A stretch of DNA of 58,352 nt from positions 1 to 58,352 of the forward strand of contig NZ_MOBR01000012.1 of assembly GCF_003732705.1 (NCBI RefSeq), given 5' to 3'. A program made the position numbers and the translations under genes. This stretch comes from Pseudomonas frederiksbergensis (lineage in GTDB: Bacteria; Pseudomonadota; Gammaproteobacteria; Pseudomonadales; Pseudomonadaceae). Shown piece by piece: positions 17,199 to 26,875 of this stretch (the first letter of the stretch is position 1; each line of letters starts with the position of its first letter). Below the pieces are notes generated by a model, which worked only from the letters and a program-made list of their open reading frames with translations, did no database searches and was not told the origin of the DNA.

Positions 17199-19133
17199 AT
17201 GCACAACACCCTGGAACAGGTTTTCGGTTATCCACAGTTTCGGCCCGGTCAGGAGGCGGCGGTCAGCGCGGTGTTGGCCGGGCGCTCGGCGGCGGCGATT
17301 TTTCCCACTGGCTCGGGCAAGTCCCTGTGTTATCAATTGCCGGCATTGCTGCTGCCGCACCTGACGTTGGTGGTGTCGCCGTTGTTGGCGTTGATGCAGG
17401 ATCAGTTGGCGTTTCTGCAACGCCACGGCATTTCGGCAGGCAGTATCGATTCGGCCCAGAGCCGCGACGACGCCAGTGACGTGATGGCCCGGGCCAAGTC
17501 GGGCGAGTTGAAAATTTTGATGATCTCTGTAGAGCGCTTGAAGAACGAGCGCTTCCGCAATTTCTTGCAGCAGGTACCGATCTCGCTGCTGGTGGTGGAT
17601 GAAGCGCATTGCATCTCGGAGTGGGGTCATAACTTCCGCCCCGACTACCTCAAGCTCCCGGACTACCAGCGCCAGTTCAACATCCCCCAAGCCTTGCTGC
17701 TGACCGCCACGGCGACCCCCAAAGTCATCGCGGACATGGAAGCGAAATTCGCCATCGCCCCCGAGGACGTGGTCACCACCGGTTTCTATCGCCCCAACCT
17801 CAACCTGCTGGTGGAACCGGTGCGCGGCCAGGACAAACGCCGCCGTCTCGTCGAGTGGATGAGCCAGCGTCCCGGCCAGCCGAGCATCGTCTACGTCACC
17901 CTGCAGAAAACCGCCGAACACATCGCCGAGCATCTGGGCCGCAACGGCATTCAGGCCGAGGCCTATCACGCCGGTTTGCCCCATGAACAACGGGAAGGCA
18001 TTCAGAAGCGCTTCATGGGCGGGCAGTCGAATTGCATCGTCGCCACCATCGCGTTTGGCATGGGCATCGACAAGAGCGACATCCGCAACGTCGTGCATTT
18101 CGACCTGCCCAAATCCATCGAAAACTACAGCCAGGAAATCGGTCGCGCCGGACGTGACGGGCAGCCTTCCGACTGCCTGGTATTGGCCAATCGCGACAGC
18201 CTCAACGTGCTGGAAAACTTCGTCTACGGTGACACGCCGGAACTGGACGGCATTCGCTGCGTGCTCGACGAGTTACAAGCTGCCGCTCCCCAAGGGCAGT
18301 GGGAGTTTCTGCTGGGGCCGTTGGCGGATCAGAGCAACATTCGCCAATTGCCGCTCAAGACCTTGCTGGTGCAATTGGAACTGCGCGGGATCATCGCCCC
18401 GCGTTACGCCTATTACGCGGAATACCGTTTCAAATACTTGCAGGAGCCCGAGGCATTGCTCGCCCGTTTCGAGGGTGAGCGCAGGGACTTCGTTGCGGCG
18501 ATCATCCAGACCTCTACGCGCGCACGGACCTGGGCGACAGTGGATTTTGACGCGCTGTACGAGCAGCATTCGGCCGAGCGTAATCGGGTGGTCAAGGCGC
18601 TGGATTATTTCCAGGAGAAGGGCTGGGTCGAACTTGAAAGCAAGCAGATGACCGAGGTCTATAGCCTCCTGCAAACCGGGTTTGACCCCCAGGCTTTGAG
18701 CGAAGAATTGCACGCTTATTTCACCCGCCATGAACAAACCGAGATCGCGCGTATTCACGCAATGCTTGATCTGTTCGCCACCGATCATTGTTTGGGCTAT
18801 CGCCTGGCCGAGTACTTCGGCGATGAAAACGCGCCTCGGCAGTGCGGGCATTGCTCGGTATGCCATGGTGATGTGGCGCGACTGCCCGCACCGCCGGAGT
18901 TGCCAGCGCTTGTGGATAAAAACTTTGAAGCGCTGTGTGGTGATTTTATCCACAGGCATGAGCACTACACCGGGAGCCTGCCGTCAGCGGAGCGGGTGAC
19001 GCGTTTCCTCTGCGGGATTAGTGTGCCGTTGTTCACCAAGCTCAAGGCGCGGACGATTCCGGGGTCGGGTGCGCTGGAGGATTACCCATATGCCGAAGTG
19101 CGGGAGTGGGCCCAAGCGCATTTACCCAGTTGA
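17199..19133 (+). CDS. recQ: RecQ-family ATP-dependent DNA helicase
   Basis: A 644-residue superfamily-2 3'-5' helicase. Walker A FPTGSGKSLCYQ (about 37-48), DEAH box VVDEAHCISEWGHNFRPDY (about 133-151), motif VI region QEIGRAGRDGQPSDC, and a zinc-binding RQCGHCSVCHG (about 548-558). The last 80 residues do not look like a standard HRDC domain, so this may be a second RecQ-type paralog rather than the canonical RecQ. No SOS box was seen upstream. Confidence 0.9.
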   Translation: MHNTLEQVFGYPQFRPGQEAAVSAVLAGRSAAAIFPTGSGKSLCYQLPALLLPHLTLVVSPLLALMQDQLAFLQRHGISAGSIDSAQSRDDASDVMARAKSGELKILMISVERLKNERFRNFLQQVPISLLVVDEAHCISEWGHNFRPDYLKLPDYQRQFNIPQALLLTATATPKVIADMEAKFAIAPEDVVTTGFYRPNLNLLVEPVRGQDKRRRLVEWMSQRPGQPSIVYVTLQKTAEHIAEHLGRNGIQAEAYHAGLPHEQREGIQKRFMGGQSNCIVATIAFGMGIDKSDIRNVVHFDLPKSIENYSQEIGRAGRDGQPSDCLVLANRDSLNVLENFVYGDTPELDGIRCVLDELQAAAPQGQWEFLLGPLADQSNIRQLPLKTLLVQLELRGIIAPRYAYYAEYRFKYLQEPEALLARFEGERRDFVAAIIQTSTRARTWATVDFDALYEQHSAERNRVVKALDYFQEKGWVELESKQMTEVYSLLQTGFDPQALSEELHAYFTRHEQTEIARIHAMLDLFATDHCLGYRLAEYFGDENAPRQCGHCSVCHGDVARLPAPPELPALVDKNFEALCGDFIHRHEHYTGSLPSAERVTRFLCGISVPLFTKLKARTIPGSGALEDYPYAEVREWAQAHLPS

Positions 19134-19143
19134 AACATGGACC

Positions 19144-19240
19144 CCTTGTGGGAGCGGGCTTGCTCGCGAAGGCGGAGTGTCAGCCAACATCACCACTGAT
19201 TGACACACCGCCTTCGCGAGCAAGCCCGCTCCCACAGGGA
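19144..19240. repeat. REP element (GTGGGAGCGGGCTTGCTCGCGAA family)
   Basis: CCCTTGTGGGAGCGGGCTTG and CAAGCCCGCTCCCACAGGG are inverted arms, continued by CGCGAAGGCGG / CCGCCTTCGCG. It begins ten bases after the recQ stop. Confidence 0.9.
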
Positions 19241-19364
19241 TTTGTGGTGTATCTACGGGCGCATCCATCCCCTGAATGTCTCCCATCACAGGAATAAATT
19301 TCAAAAACCCCTGGCGGCTGACTATGGTGAAGGCAGTCTTTGGATCGCCAACAAGAGAACAACA

Positions 19365-20591
19365 ATGAGCCAGACGCCGTTCAATATTCAGCGCGCCGCC
19401 GTGATCGGCGCGGGCACCATGGGCCGTGGGATTGTCATGTGCCTGGCCAATGCCGGGGTGCCAGTGCAGTGGGTCGATAACAATCCGCAGATGCTGGAGC
19501 AGGCATTGGCCGCTGTCGCCGACACCTACGCCCACAATGTGCGCCAGGGCCGGATCGATCAGGCCGAAGCCGACGCCCGCCTGGCGCGAGTGACCAGCGC
19601 GGCTGATTACGCGGCGATTCGCGATGTCGATCTGGTGATTGAAGCGGTGTACGAAAACCTTGAGCTGAAGCAGAAAATCTTCCGCGAACTCGACGGTTTG
19701 CTCAAGCCCGAAGCGATCCTGGCCAGCAATACCTCGGCGCTGGACATCGACGCGATTGCCGCTGCCACGCGTCGCCCGCAACAAGTCTTGGGCCTGCACT
19801 TCTTCAGCCCGGCGCACATCATGAAATTGCTGGAAATCGTCCGCGGCGCGCAAACCGCTCCGGCGGTGCTCGAAGCGGCGCAGGCGCTGGGCAAGCGCAT
19901 GGGCAAAGTCAGCGTGGTGGCGGGCAATTGCCATGGTTTTATCGGCAACCGCATGCTCAATACCTATGTGCTCGAGGCGCGCAAGATGCTGCTTGAAGGC
20001 GCATTCCCTTATCAAGTGGACGCTGCGCTGCAAGGTTTCGGTTTCGCCATGGGGCCGTTCCGTATGTACGACGTGGTCGGTATTGATCTGGGATGGCGTG
20101 CCCGCGAACTGGCTGGCAAAGGTCAGGATGCGCCGGAGGTTCAGGTCGACAATCGGCTATGCGAACTCGGGCGTTTCGGTCAGAAAAGCGGTGACGGTTA
20201 TTACCACTACGAGCCGGGCAGTCGCCAGGCTGAGCACGATGTGGAAGTCGATGCGCTGGTCTTGGAGGTCAGCGAGGGTTTGGGCTTCCAGCGGCGTGAG
20301 ATAAGCCCTGAGGAGATTCTGGAGCGCTGTTTGCTGGCGCTGGTCAACGAAGGGGCGAAGATTCTTGAGGAAGGCATTGCCGGGTCGGCCCATGACATTG
20401 ATCTGGTTTACCTCAATGGCTATGGCTTCCCGGCGGACAAGGGCGGGCCGATGGCCTGGGCGGATCAGCAGGGGTTGGCGGATATTCATCAGCGGTTGCT
20501 GGCGCTGGAGACCCGGCAGGGGGACCAGTGGAAACCGGCGCGGTTGATTGGGGAGTTGGCGGCTGTTGGGAAGGGGTTTGCTGACAAGTAA
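19365..20591 (+). CDS. 3-hydroxyacyl-CoA dehydrogenase
   Basis: A 408-residue NAD-dependent dehydrogenase of beta-oxidation. The Rossmann fold begins with VIGAGTMGRGIVMCLANAG (about 13-31); DLVIEAVYENLELKQKIFRE and SNTSALDIDAIA are typical. GLHFFSPAHIMKLLEIVRG contains the catalytic His, and NCHGFIGNRM the conserved Asn region. Two C-terminal 3HCDH domains follow. There is no enoyl-hydratase domain, so it is the stand-alone form rather than FadB. Likely involved in short-chain fatty acid or hydroxy-acid catabolism. Confidence 0.93.
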   Translation: MSQTPFNIQRAAVIGAGTMGRGIVMCLANAGVPVQWVDNNPQMLEQALAAVADTYAHNVRQGRIDQAEADARLARVTSAADYAAIRDVDLVIEAVYENLELKQKIFRELDGLLKPEAILASNTSALDIDAIAAATRRPQQVLGLHFFSPAHIMKLLEIVRGAQTAPAVLEAAQALGKRMGKVSVVAGNCHGFIGNRMLNTYVLEARKMLLEGAFPYQVDAALQGFGFAMGPFRMYDVVGIDLGWRARELAGKGQDAPEVQVDNRLCELGRFGQKSGDGYYHYEPGSRQAEHDVEVDALVLEVSEGLGFQRREISPEEILERCLLALVNEGAKILEEGIAGSAHDIDLVYLNGYGFPADKGGPMAWADQQGLADIHQRLLALETRQGDQWKPARLIGELAAVGKGFADK

Positions 20592-20604
20592 ACTCCACCG
20601 ATTC

Positions 20605-20711
20605 GATCGCTCCCATGCTCTGCGTGGGAACGCCTCCATGGACGCTCTGCGTCCGCTGTTGGGGCGCGGAGCGTCCCGGGCTGCATTCCCACGCAGAGCG
20701 CGGGAACGATC
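20605..20711. repeat. REP pair (GATCGTTCCCACGCTC family)
   Basis: Begins GATCGCTCCCATGCTCTGCG and ends CGCAGAGCGCGGGAACGATC, with three changes from consensus. Located between the dehydrogenase and the following thioesterase, both on the + strand. Confidence 0.9.
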
Positions 20712-20727
20712 ATTATGATGAGAACCC

Positions 20728-21147
20728 ATGAACCAACGCACCGACTACCCGCACTTCCAACCCATCACCACCCGCTGGCACGACAACGATGCCTATGGCC
20801 ACGTGAACAACGTCACCTACTACAGCTTTTTCGACACGGCGGTGAACACTTATCTGATTGAGGTCGGTGGGCTGGATATCCATGACGGTGAAGTCGTGGG
20901 TTTTGTGGTGAGTTCGGCGTGCGATTACTTTGCGTCCATCGCGTTTCCGGATCGGATCGAGATCGGCCTGCGGGTTGGCAAGTTGGGCAACAGCTCGGTG
21001 CAATATGAACTGGCGGTATTTAAGCAAGGGGACGACGAAGCCTGTGCGGCCGGGCGTTTCGTGCATGTGTTTGTGGATCGGGCTTCAAATGAGCCGGTGA
21101 CGATTCCCGCCGGGTTGCGCGGGGCGTTGGAGCGATTGGTGGTCTGA
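20728..21147 (+). CDS. 4HBT-family acyl-CoA thioesterase
   Basis: A 139-residue hotdog thioesterase. [22 protein letters not shown] (about 12-33) contains the YbgC-type signature with catalytic Asp and HVNN. It follows the 3-hydroxyacyl-CoA dehydrogenase on the same strand, separated by a REP pair, so the two may act on the same acyl-CoA pool; this is inference from position. Confidence 0.9.
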   Translation: MNQRTDYPHFQPITTRWHDNDAYGHVNNVTYYSFFDTAVNTYLIEVGGLDIHDGEVVGFVVSSACDYFASIAFPDRIEIGLRVGKLGNSSVQYELAVFKQGDDEACAAGRFVHVFVDRASNEPVTIPAGLRGALERLVV

Positions 21148-21151
21148 AACG

Positions 21152-21229
21152 AAAAAAGATCGCAGCCTCCGGCAGCTCCTACAGGGATTTGTGTACACCC
21201 GTAGGAGTTGCCGAAGGCTGCGATCTTTT
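21152..21229. repeat. REP-like inverted repeat (AAGATCGCAGCCT family)
   Basis: AAAAGATCGCAGCCTCCGGC and GCCGAAGGCTGCGATCTTTT are inverted arms around inner AGCTCCTAC / GTAGGAGTT. A third class of extragenic repeat in the window. The T-run at its end may also terminate the thioesterase gene. Confidence 0.85.
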
Positions 21230-21268
21230 GATCATCTTGCCGGGCAATCAGCAATCAGCAATCAGCAA

Positions 21269-21754
21269 TCAACGATCACGATAGTATCTGTGATGCTTAC
21301 GGTGGCCATAGGCATGACCCCGGCCCCGGTGGTCATCACGGTAGTAGCGACGATCATCATGGCCGCCACGATAGGAACGACGATCATCGTCGTTACTCGA
21401 GTTGCCCATGTAGTTGCCCAGCGCGCCACCGGCGCCACCGCCGGCTGCCGAGCCGATCAGGCTGCCGGTGCTGCCGCCCAGGCTGCGACCGACCACGTTG
21501 CCGCCCGCTGCGCCCAACGCACCGCCAATGGCGGCTTGGCCACGGCTGTGTTTGTCGGCGCCGACGGCGCTACCACCCGCGCCGCCCAGGGCCGCGCCGA
21601 TGGTGGAACCTGTATTGCCGCCTAGTGACTGACCGACGACCGAGCCCAAAACCCCGCCCAATGCGCCGCCCACACCTGCTTCGGTGGTGCCTCCGGCAGA
21701 AGCTAAGCCACTGGCCAGGCTAAGGGACAACAAGAGAATCGAGGAGAACTTCAT
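21269..21754 (-). CDS. exported glycine-zipper protein with His/Arg/Asp-rich tail
   Basis: A 161-residue protein with a Sec signal (MKFSSILLLSLSLASGLASA). The middle (about 25-125) is built of GxxxG-type glycine-zipper repeats such as GGALGGVLGSVVGQSLGGNT, which in this class pack into membranes. The last 35 residues alternate Asp, Arg, His and Tyr (DDDRRSYRGGHDDRRYYRDD), possibly a metal- or polymer-binding tail. Function unknown. It lies between a thioesterase and an sRNA-like region. Confidence 0.8.
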   Translation of the reverse strand: MKFSSILLLSLSLASGLASAGGTTEAGVGGALGGVLGSVVGQSLGGNTGSTIGAALGGAGGSAVGADKHSRGQAAIGGALGAAGGNVVGRSLGGSTGSLIGSAAGGGAGGALGNYMGNSSNDDDRRSYRGGHDDRRYYRDDHRGRGHAYGHRKHHRYYRDR

Positions 21755-21857
21755 AGAGGAACCTCAAGGGGATGACGGCGCGATCCTGAGGCTGTGTCCT
21801 GATTGTGACAATCGAATTCCGACGAGTAACACGACTTGTACACAATTCTATAAGTTG

Positions 21858-21944
21858 CTGTTTTTTGGGCGGAACTTAAGGGTTTTTCGCCGGTCTTTAG
21901 CTACTTCGGACAGGCCGTTTCTATGCAGAAACGGCCTTTTTTGT
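21858..21944 (+). ncRNA. candidate small RNA ending in a strong terminator
   Basis: The + strand has a perfect rho-independent terminator (21912-21943) but no + strand gene upstream for 760 bases. TATAAG (about 21849-21854) could be a -10, giving a transcript of about 85 nt. From memory P. aeruginosa has an annotated ncRNA (PA5181.1) beside the ortholog of the neighbouring oxidoreductase, which fits this place. The 5' end and the assignment are inferred. Confidence 0.5.
21912..21943 (+). terminator. rho-independent terminator of the candidate sRNA
   Basis: AGGCCGTTTC-TATGCA-GAAACGGCCT followed by TTTTT: a ten-base-pair perfect stem and a T-run on the + strand only. Confidence 0.88.
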
Positions 21945-21998
21945 GGGCGATTGGAAAGTGTTCGAAGGGGGCCGATACAGGCATTTCAAAGTTCGGAC

Positions 21999-22093
21999 GC
22001 CTTCGCGGGCAAGCCTCGCTCCTACAGGGGGGCGTCGTTCACATAATTTGTGGACGACTCTAACCTGTAGGAGCGAGGCTTGCCCGCGAAGAG
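21999..22093. repeat. REP element (CTTCGCGGGCAAGCCTCGCTCCTAC family)
   Basis: CCTTCGCGGGCAAGCCTCGC and GCGAGGCTTGCCCGCGAAG are exact inverted arms, with inner CTCCTACAGG / CCTGTAGGAG. Near the 3' end of the oxidoreductase gene. Confidence 0.92.
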
Positions 22094-22111
22094 GCCGGAC
22101 CTGCCGCCACA

Positions 22112-24460
22112 TCAAGCCGACTTGGCGAAAATCAATCCCGTCTCACTGGCCATTTCCAACCGGATCGCCACAAACTTCGACGTCGGCGTATGGCTGCCAT
22201 CCCCGGTGCTTTCCAGCGGCACCAATGGATTCACTTCCGGGTAATACGCCGCCGCCTGCCCCGCAGGAATATCAAACGCCAACAGCGTAAACCCTTTCAC
22301 CCGACGCTCACGACCATCGTCCCAGATCGAAACGATGTCGGCCTTCTGCCCCGGTTTGAACCCCAGGCGAATGATGTCCGCCTCGTTCACAAACAACACA
22401 TCCCGCTGGCCCTTCACCCCGCGATAACGGTCATCAAGACCATAAATCGTGGTGTTGTACTGATCGTGGGAGCGCATCGACTGCATGATCAGGTCCGGCA
22501 ACACCCCCGTGGCGCGCGTGCGTTCGTGCACCAGGTCTTTGGGCAGCACGTTCGGACGGAAATTGGCCCGGCCCGACGGCGTGTTCCACTTGCGCGCGCC
22601 GGCGCTGTTGCCGAGGTAGAACCCGCCCGGGTGCTTGACCCGCTCATTGAAGTCGCGGAAACCCGGAATGGTGTCGGCAATCAGGTCGCGGATGCGGTCG
22701 TAATCGGCCACCAGCCAGTTCCAGTCCACCGGTTTGCTGCCCAGGGTCGCGGCGGCGATGCCGGCGATGATTGCAGGCTCCGAGCGCATCTGGTTCGACA
22801 GGGCCTGCAACTGGCCGTTGGAGGCGTGGACCATGCTGAAGGAGTCTTCAACGGTCACCGCTTGCGGGCCTTCGGTCTGGATGTCGATGTCAGTGCGGCC
22901 CAGGCACGGCAGGATCAGCGCGTCTTTACCGTGAGCCAAATGGCTGCGGTTGAGCTTGGTGCTGATTTGCACGGTCAGGTCGCAATTGCTCAGGGCCTGG
23001 AAGGTGCGTGGGCTGTCCGGGGTGGCTTGGGCAAAGTTGCCGCCCAGGCCGATAAACACTTTGGCGCGGCCGTCGGCCATGGCGTGAATCGCCTCGACCA
23101 CGTTGTGGCCGTTTTCACGGGGCACTTTGAACTGGAAGCGGCGTTCCAGAGAATCGAGAAACGCCACCGGTGGGCGCTCATTGATGCCCATGGTGCGGTC
23201 GCCCTGCACGTTACTGTGGCCGCGCACCGGGCACAGGCCGGCACCCGGACGACCGATGTTGCCGCGCAACAGCATCAGGTTGGCGATTTCCTGAATGGTC
23301 GCCACCGAATGGCGATGCTGGGTGATGCCCATCGCCCAGCACATGATCACGTTCTTGCCTTTGGCGTACATGCGCGCCGCTTGCTCGATGTCCACCAGGG
23401 TCAGGCCGGACTGCTCGACGATCTGCGCCCACGGCGTGTCGTCGATTGCGCCCAGGTATTCCAGCACGTTGGCGCTGTGTTCATTGAGGAAGTCGTGATC
23501 GAGCACCGAAGGCTGGCCGGTCTGCTGCGCTTCGCGCTCCCAGTGCAGCAGGAATTTCGCCATGCCGCGCAGCAGCGCCATGTCGCCGCCCAACGCCGGA
23601 CGGAAATACGCGGTGTTGGTCGGCTTGTCGCCGTTGGTGAGCATTTCGATCGGGTGTTGCGGGTGCTGGAAACGTTCGAGGCCGCGCTCTTTCAGCGGGT
23701 TGATGCACACCACCTGAGCGCCGCGTTTCACCGCTTCGCGCAGCGGTTCGAGCATCCGCGGGTGGTTGGTGCCGGGGTTCTGGCCCCAGACAAAAATTGC
23801 ATCGGCGTGTTCGAAATCGTCGAAGGTCACGGTGCCTTTGCCGACGCCGACACTTTGCGCCAACGCCACACCGCTGGCTTCGTGGCACATGTTCGAGCAG
23901 TCGGGGAAGTTGTTGGTGCCATAGGCGCGCACGAACAATTGATAGAGGTACGCCGCTTCGTTGCTGGCGCGGCCCGAGGTGTAGAACTCGGCCTGATTCG
24001 GGCTCGACAGTCCCTGCAAATGTTTGGCGATCAAGGAGAACGCGGCTTCCCAACTGATCGGCTTGTAGCGATCGGTTTCGGCGTCGTAGCTCATCGGCTC
24101 GGTCAAACGGCCTTGGTATTCGAGCCAATAGTCACTTTGCTCCAGCAAAGAGCTAACGCTGTGCTTGGCGAAGAACGCGCCATCGACACGCCGTTTGGTC
24201 GCTTCCCAGTTCACCGCTTTAGCGCCGTTCTCACAGAACGCCACCATGCCGGCTTCGTTGGAATCGCCCCAGGCACAACCGGGGCAGTCGAACCCGCCAT
24301 TCTTGTTGGTCTTGAGCATCATGCGCAGGTTTTTCAGGGCGTTGTCACTGGACAACCACGCCCGGGCAACGCTGGCCAGCGCGCCCCAACCACCGGCCGG
24401 ACCTTTGTAGGGCTTGTAGCGCGGAACGGGTGTCTGGTCGGCTTGATTGTGTTGACTCAC
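22112..24460 (-). CDS. FdhF/YdeP-family molybdopterin oxidoreductase
   Basis: A 782-residue protein of the formate-dehydrogenase alpha-like (YdeP) family. The N terminus has a cluster-type cysteine pattern CPGCAWG...FC (about 58-77). NMCHEASGVALAQSVGVGKG (about 195-214) is the active-site region, with Cys where FdhF has selenocysteine. A molydopterin-dinucleotide-binding domain forms the C terminus. The start is a GTG at 24460 overlapping the fdhD stop by four bases. FdhD is needed to sulphurate such enzymes. YdeP relatives relate to acid or oxidant stress; the true substrate is unknown. Confidence 0.9.
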   Translation of the reverse strand: MSQHNQADQTPVPRYKPYKGPAGGWGALASVARAWLSSDNALKNLRMMLKTNKNGGFDCPGCAWGDSNEAGMVAFCENGAKAVNWEATKRRVDGAFFAKHSVSSLLEQSDYWLEYQGRLTEPMSYDAETDRYKPISWEAAFSLIAKHLQGLSSPNQAEFYTSGRASNEAAYLYQLFVRAYGTNNFPDCSNMCHEASGVALAQSVGVGKGTVTFDDFEHADAIFVWGQNPGTNHPRMLEPLREAVKRGAQVVCINPLKERGLERFQHPQHPIEMLTNGDKPTNTAYFRPALGGDMALLRGMAKFLLHWEREAQQTGQPSVLDHDFLNEHSANVLEYLGAIDDTPWAQIVEQSGLTLVDIEQAARMYAKGKNVIMCWAMGITQHRHSVATIQEIANLMLLRGNIGRPGAGLCPVRGHSNVQGDRTMGINERPPVAFLDSLERRFQFKVPRENGHNVVEAIHAMADGRAKVFIGLGGNFAQATPDSPRTFQALSNCDLTVQISTKLNRSHLAHGKDALILPCLGRTDIDIQTEGPQAVTVEDSFSMVHASNGQLQALSNQMRSEPAIIAGIAAATLGSKPVDWNWLVADYDRIRDLIADTIPGFRDFNERVKHPGGFYLGNSAGARKWNTPSGRANFRPNVLPKDLVHERTRATGVLPDLIMQSMRSHDQYNTTIYGLDDRYRGVKGQRDVLFVNEADIIRLGFKPGQKADIVSIWDDGRERRVKGFTLLAFDIPAGQAAAYYPEVNPLVPLESTGDGSHTPTSKFVAIRLEMASETGLIFAKSA

Positions 24461-25296
24461 GCTTGATTCTCCAACGCAGGGCTGTAGACCCGCGGCGCAC
24501 TTTTTTGCGGCAGGTGGATGAGATTGAGGTTGTGACGACGGGCCCATTGCACGGCAAGGCCCGTGGGCGATGACAGGCTGACGAGGGTCTGGATGCCTGC
24601 ACGCAGTACTTTCTGGATCAGTTCGAGGCTGCAACGGCTGGTGACAATCGCCAGGCCGCCGGCCGTCGGGATGTTCTGCCGGATCAGGCCACCGATCAGC
24701 TTGTCGAGGGCGTTGTGCCGGCCGATGTCTTCGCGGCCCAGCAGCAACTCGCCCTGGTCGTTCATGAACACCGCCGCGTGCACCGCGCCGCAATGCTGGC
24801 CCAGTGGCTGGAACGCGCCGATGCGCTGGCGCAAACCATCGAGCCATGCGGCGGGTGGCAGCGGTGCACCGGGCAGCACTTTAAGGTCAGGCAACGCCTG
24901 CTCGACCGCTTCCACGCCGCAGAGCCCGCAACCGCTGGTGCCGGCCAGTTGCCGACGTTGCTGCTTGAGGTTCCAGAAGGCGCGGTTGGCGATGGTCACT
25001 TGCGCGTATTGCGCCGAACCCGTGCCGCTGAGTTGCAGGTCATAGATGTCGGTGGCGTCTTCGATGATGCCGCTGCCGAGGCTGAAACCGACGATAAAGT
25101 CTTCAAGATCCGTCGGCGTGACCAGCATCACAGCCTGGCTGATGCCGTTATAAGCGATCGCCAACGCCACTTCCTCGGCCAGCGCGGTGCTGTCCGATTC
25201 GGTGTATTGAAGGTCGCTGTAACTGTAAGTCTGGCTTGCGTCTGGCGCGGGCGTTTCGAGTGCGGGCGCCGCGCTTGAAGGGCGCTTGGCGTTCAT
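24457..25296 (-). CDS. fdhD: FdhD, formate dehydrogenase sulfurtransferase accessory protein
   Basis: A 279-residue FdhD, which passes sulphur from IscS to the molybdenum cofactor of formate dehydrogenases. The key cysteines are in SGCGLCGVE (about 120-128). HAAVFMNDQGELLLGREDIG and RHNALDKLIGG are family hallmarks. The stop overlaps the GTG of the downstream oxidoreductase by four bases, so its client enzyme is almost certainly that protein. The N terminus (about 40 residues) is low-complexity. Confidence 0.95.
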   Translation of the reverse strand: MNAKRPSSAAPALETPAPDASQTYSYSDLQYTESDSTALAEEVALAIAYNGISQAVMLVTPTDLEDFIVGFSLGSGIIEDATDIYDLQLSGTGSAQYAQVTIANRAFWNLKQQRRQLAGTSGCGLCGVEAVEQALPDLKVLPGAPLPPAAWLDGLRQRIGAFQPLGQHCGAVHAAVFMNDQGELLLGREDIGRHNALDKLIGGLIRQNIPTAGGLAIVTSRCSLELIQKVLRAGIQTLVSLSSPTGLAVQWARRHNLNLIHLPQKSAPRVYSPALENQA

Positions 25297-25388
25297 GGCA
25301 TCACCGACGGTTTGATCAGCCCTAAGCGTAAGCGCGTCAACTTGTCGCGTCTAATCGCTATTACTGATCTGCCGATAGATGCCGTCGA

Positions 25389-26276
25389 TCAAGACTCTGT
25401 CTGTGATTTCTGATAGATCGCGAAGCAGGCTTCCGCCAACGCCGAGCGCGGGGCACTGCGACGCATGATCAGTCCAAGCCGGCTGAGGGTTTGCGCGTTT
25501 TCGATGGGGTGCAGGCGCAAATGGTCGGTGAGGTTTTCCAGGCCGCTGTCCAACGGCATTACGGCGCAGCAGAAACCGCCGTGCACCGCTTGTAACAATT
25601 GGTGCACCGCATCGGTTTGCAGCAACGGTTGTGGCGTCAGCCCGCGACTGTGGAAATTGTGGTCGATGGATTGGCGAAAGTGCATGCCGCTGGTGAGCAT
25701 GCCCAGGGGCAGTTCGATCAGCGATTCCCAACTCAGTGGCGCCTCGCCGAATGTGTGAAAACGTTGATCGTAGAGCAGGCCCATGCGGGTTTCGCTGAAG
25801 GCCAGGGAATCGAAACGCTCGCCGTCGAGACGCTCCAGATAGGACACGCCGAGGTCCAGACGGTTGTTCGCCAATTGTTCGAGGATTTGCTCGGAACTCA
25901 GGGCCGAGAGCTCGAAGCGCAGGTTCGGGTGCTCGGCGTGCAGGCGTTGCATCAGGGGCAGCGGATCGAAACTCGATAGCGGCACCACGCCCAAGCGCAA
26001 CGTACCCACCAGATTGCCGCGACAGGCTGCGGCTTCGGCCTGCAAACCGTCATAAGCCGCCAGCACCGTGCGCGCCCAGGCCAGCACCCGCTCGCCTGGC
26101 GCGGTGAAGCCTTCGAAGCGCTGGCCGCGATTGACCAGCGGCAATTCCAGCTCTTCTTCAAGGCTGCGCAGGCGCATGGACAGGGTCGGTTGGGTGATGT
26201 GACAGCGCGCGGCGGCTTGGCCGAAGTGCCGGGTTTCGTCGAGGGCGATGAGGAATTTGAGCTGCTTGATGTCCAT
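25389..26276 (-). CDS. LysR-family transcriptional regulator
   Basis: A 295-residue LTTR: winged HTH at about 1-60 (MDIKQLKFLIALDETRHFGQ then AAARCHITQPTLSMRLRSLE), then a periplasmic-binding-like effector domain (about 90-290). It lies 92 bases upstream of fdhD on the same strand, so it is likely co-transcribed with fdhD-fdhF and may control them. LTTRs with this N terminus include regulators of formate or cyanate metabolism; the effector is not evident. Confidence 0.9.
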   Translation of the reverse strand: MDIKQLKFLIALDETRHFGQAAARCHITQPTLSMRLRSLEEELELPLVNRGQRFEGFTAPGERVLAWARTVLAAYDGLQAEAAACRGNLVGTLRLGVVPLSSFDPLPLMQRLHAEHPNLRFELSALSSEQILEQLANNRLDLGVSYLERLDGERFDSLAFSETRMGLLYDQRFHTFGEAPLSWESLIELPLGMLTSGMHFRQSIDHNFHSRGLTPQPLLQTDAVHQLLQAVHGGFCCAVMPLDSGLENLTDHLRLHPIENAQTLSRLGLIMRRSAPRSALAEACFAIYQKSQTES

Positions 26277-26412
26277 CTTCGCTCCAGGGCGCGGGCAGGG
26301 TTTGCGATTCTAGCGCTTGCGCGGGGTGGGGTCATTGGTCGGGTTGGAACCAGGGTCTGTGGGCTTGGTCTAGTCTTTTGCGTCTGGACCCTTATCCCAT
26401 GGAGAGAACACG

Positions 26413-26862
26413 ATGAGCCTTTTCAGCTTTATCAAAGAAGCCGGTGAAAAAATCCTCGATGCGCTGACGCCGGACAAGGCCGAGGCCAATGGCGAAGCGT
26501 TGACCAAGCACGTACAAGATGCATTGAAGGGAATCGACACTTCCAAGATTCAAGTGAAGGTCGAGGGCGAGAAAATCATCGCCACGGGCGAGGCTTCGAG
26601 TCAGGAGGAGAAAGAAAAAATCCTGCTGGCCCTCGGTAACGTGGCCGGTATCAGTGGTGTTGATGACCAGATCACTGTGACTGGGCCAGTCGCAACCGCC
26701 GCGAAATTCGTCACGGTCGAGAAGGGCGACACGCTCAGCGCGATTTCCAAGCGTGTGTATGGCGATCCCAACAAGTATCAAAAGATCTTCGAGGCCAACA
26801 AGCCGCTGCTCAAGGACCCGAACAAGATCTACCCGGGGCAGTCGCTGCGGATTCCCGAATAA
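26413..26862 (+). CDS. BON and LysM domain protein (YgaU/Kbp family)
   Basis: A 149-residue protein: N-terminal MSLFSFIKEAGEKILDA, a BON domain (about 25-90), and a C-terminal LysM motif (about 100-148, VEKGDTLSAISKRVYGDPNK). E. coli Kbp (YgaU) is a cytoplasmic potassium-binding protein with the same order. There is no signal peptide, which agrees with Kbp rather than a wall-binding role. Ribosome-binding site GGAGAG before ATG. Followed by a REP pair. Confidence 0.92.
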   Translation: MSLFSFIKEAGEKILDALTPDKAEANGEALTKHVQDALKGIDTSKIQVKVEGEKIIATGEASSQEEKEKILLALGNVAGISGVDDQITVTGPVATAAKFVTVEKGDTLSAISKRVYGDPNKYQKIFEANKPLLKDPNKIYPGQSLRIPE

Positions 26863-26875
26863 TGTGAGGCCCGTC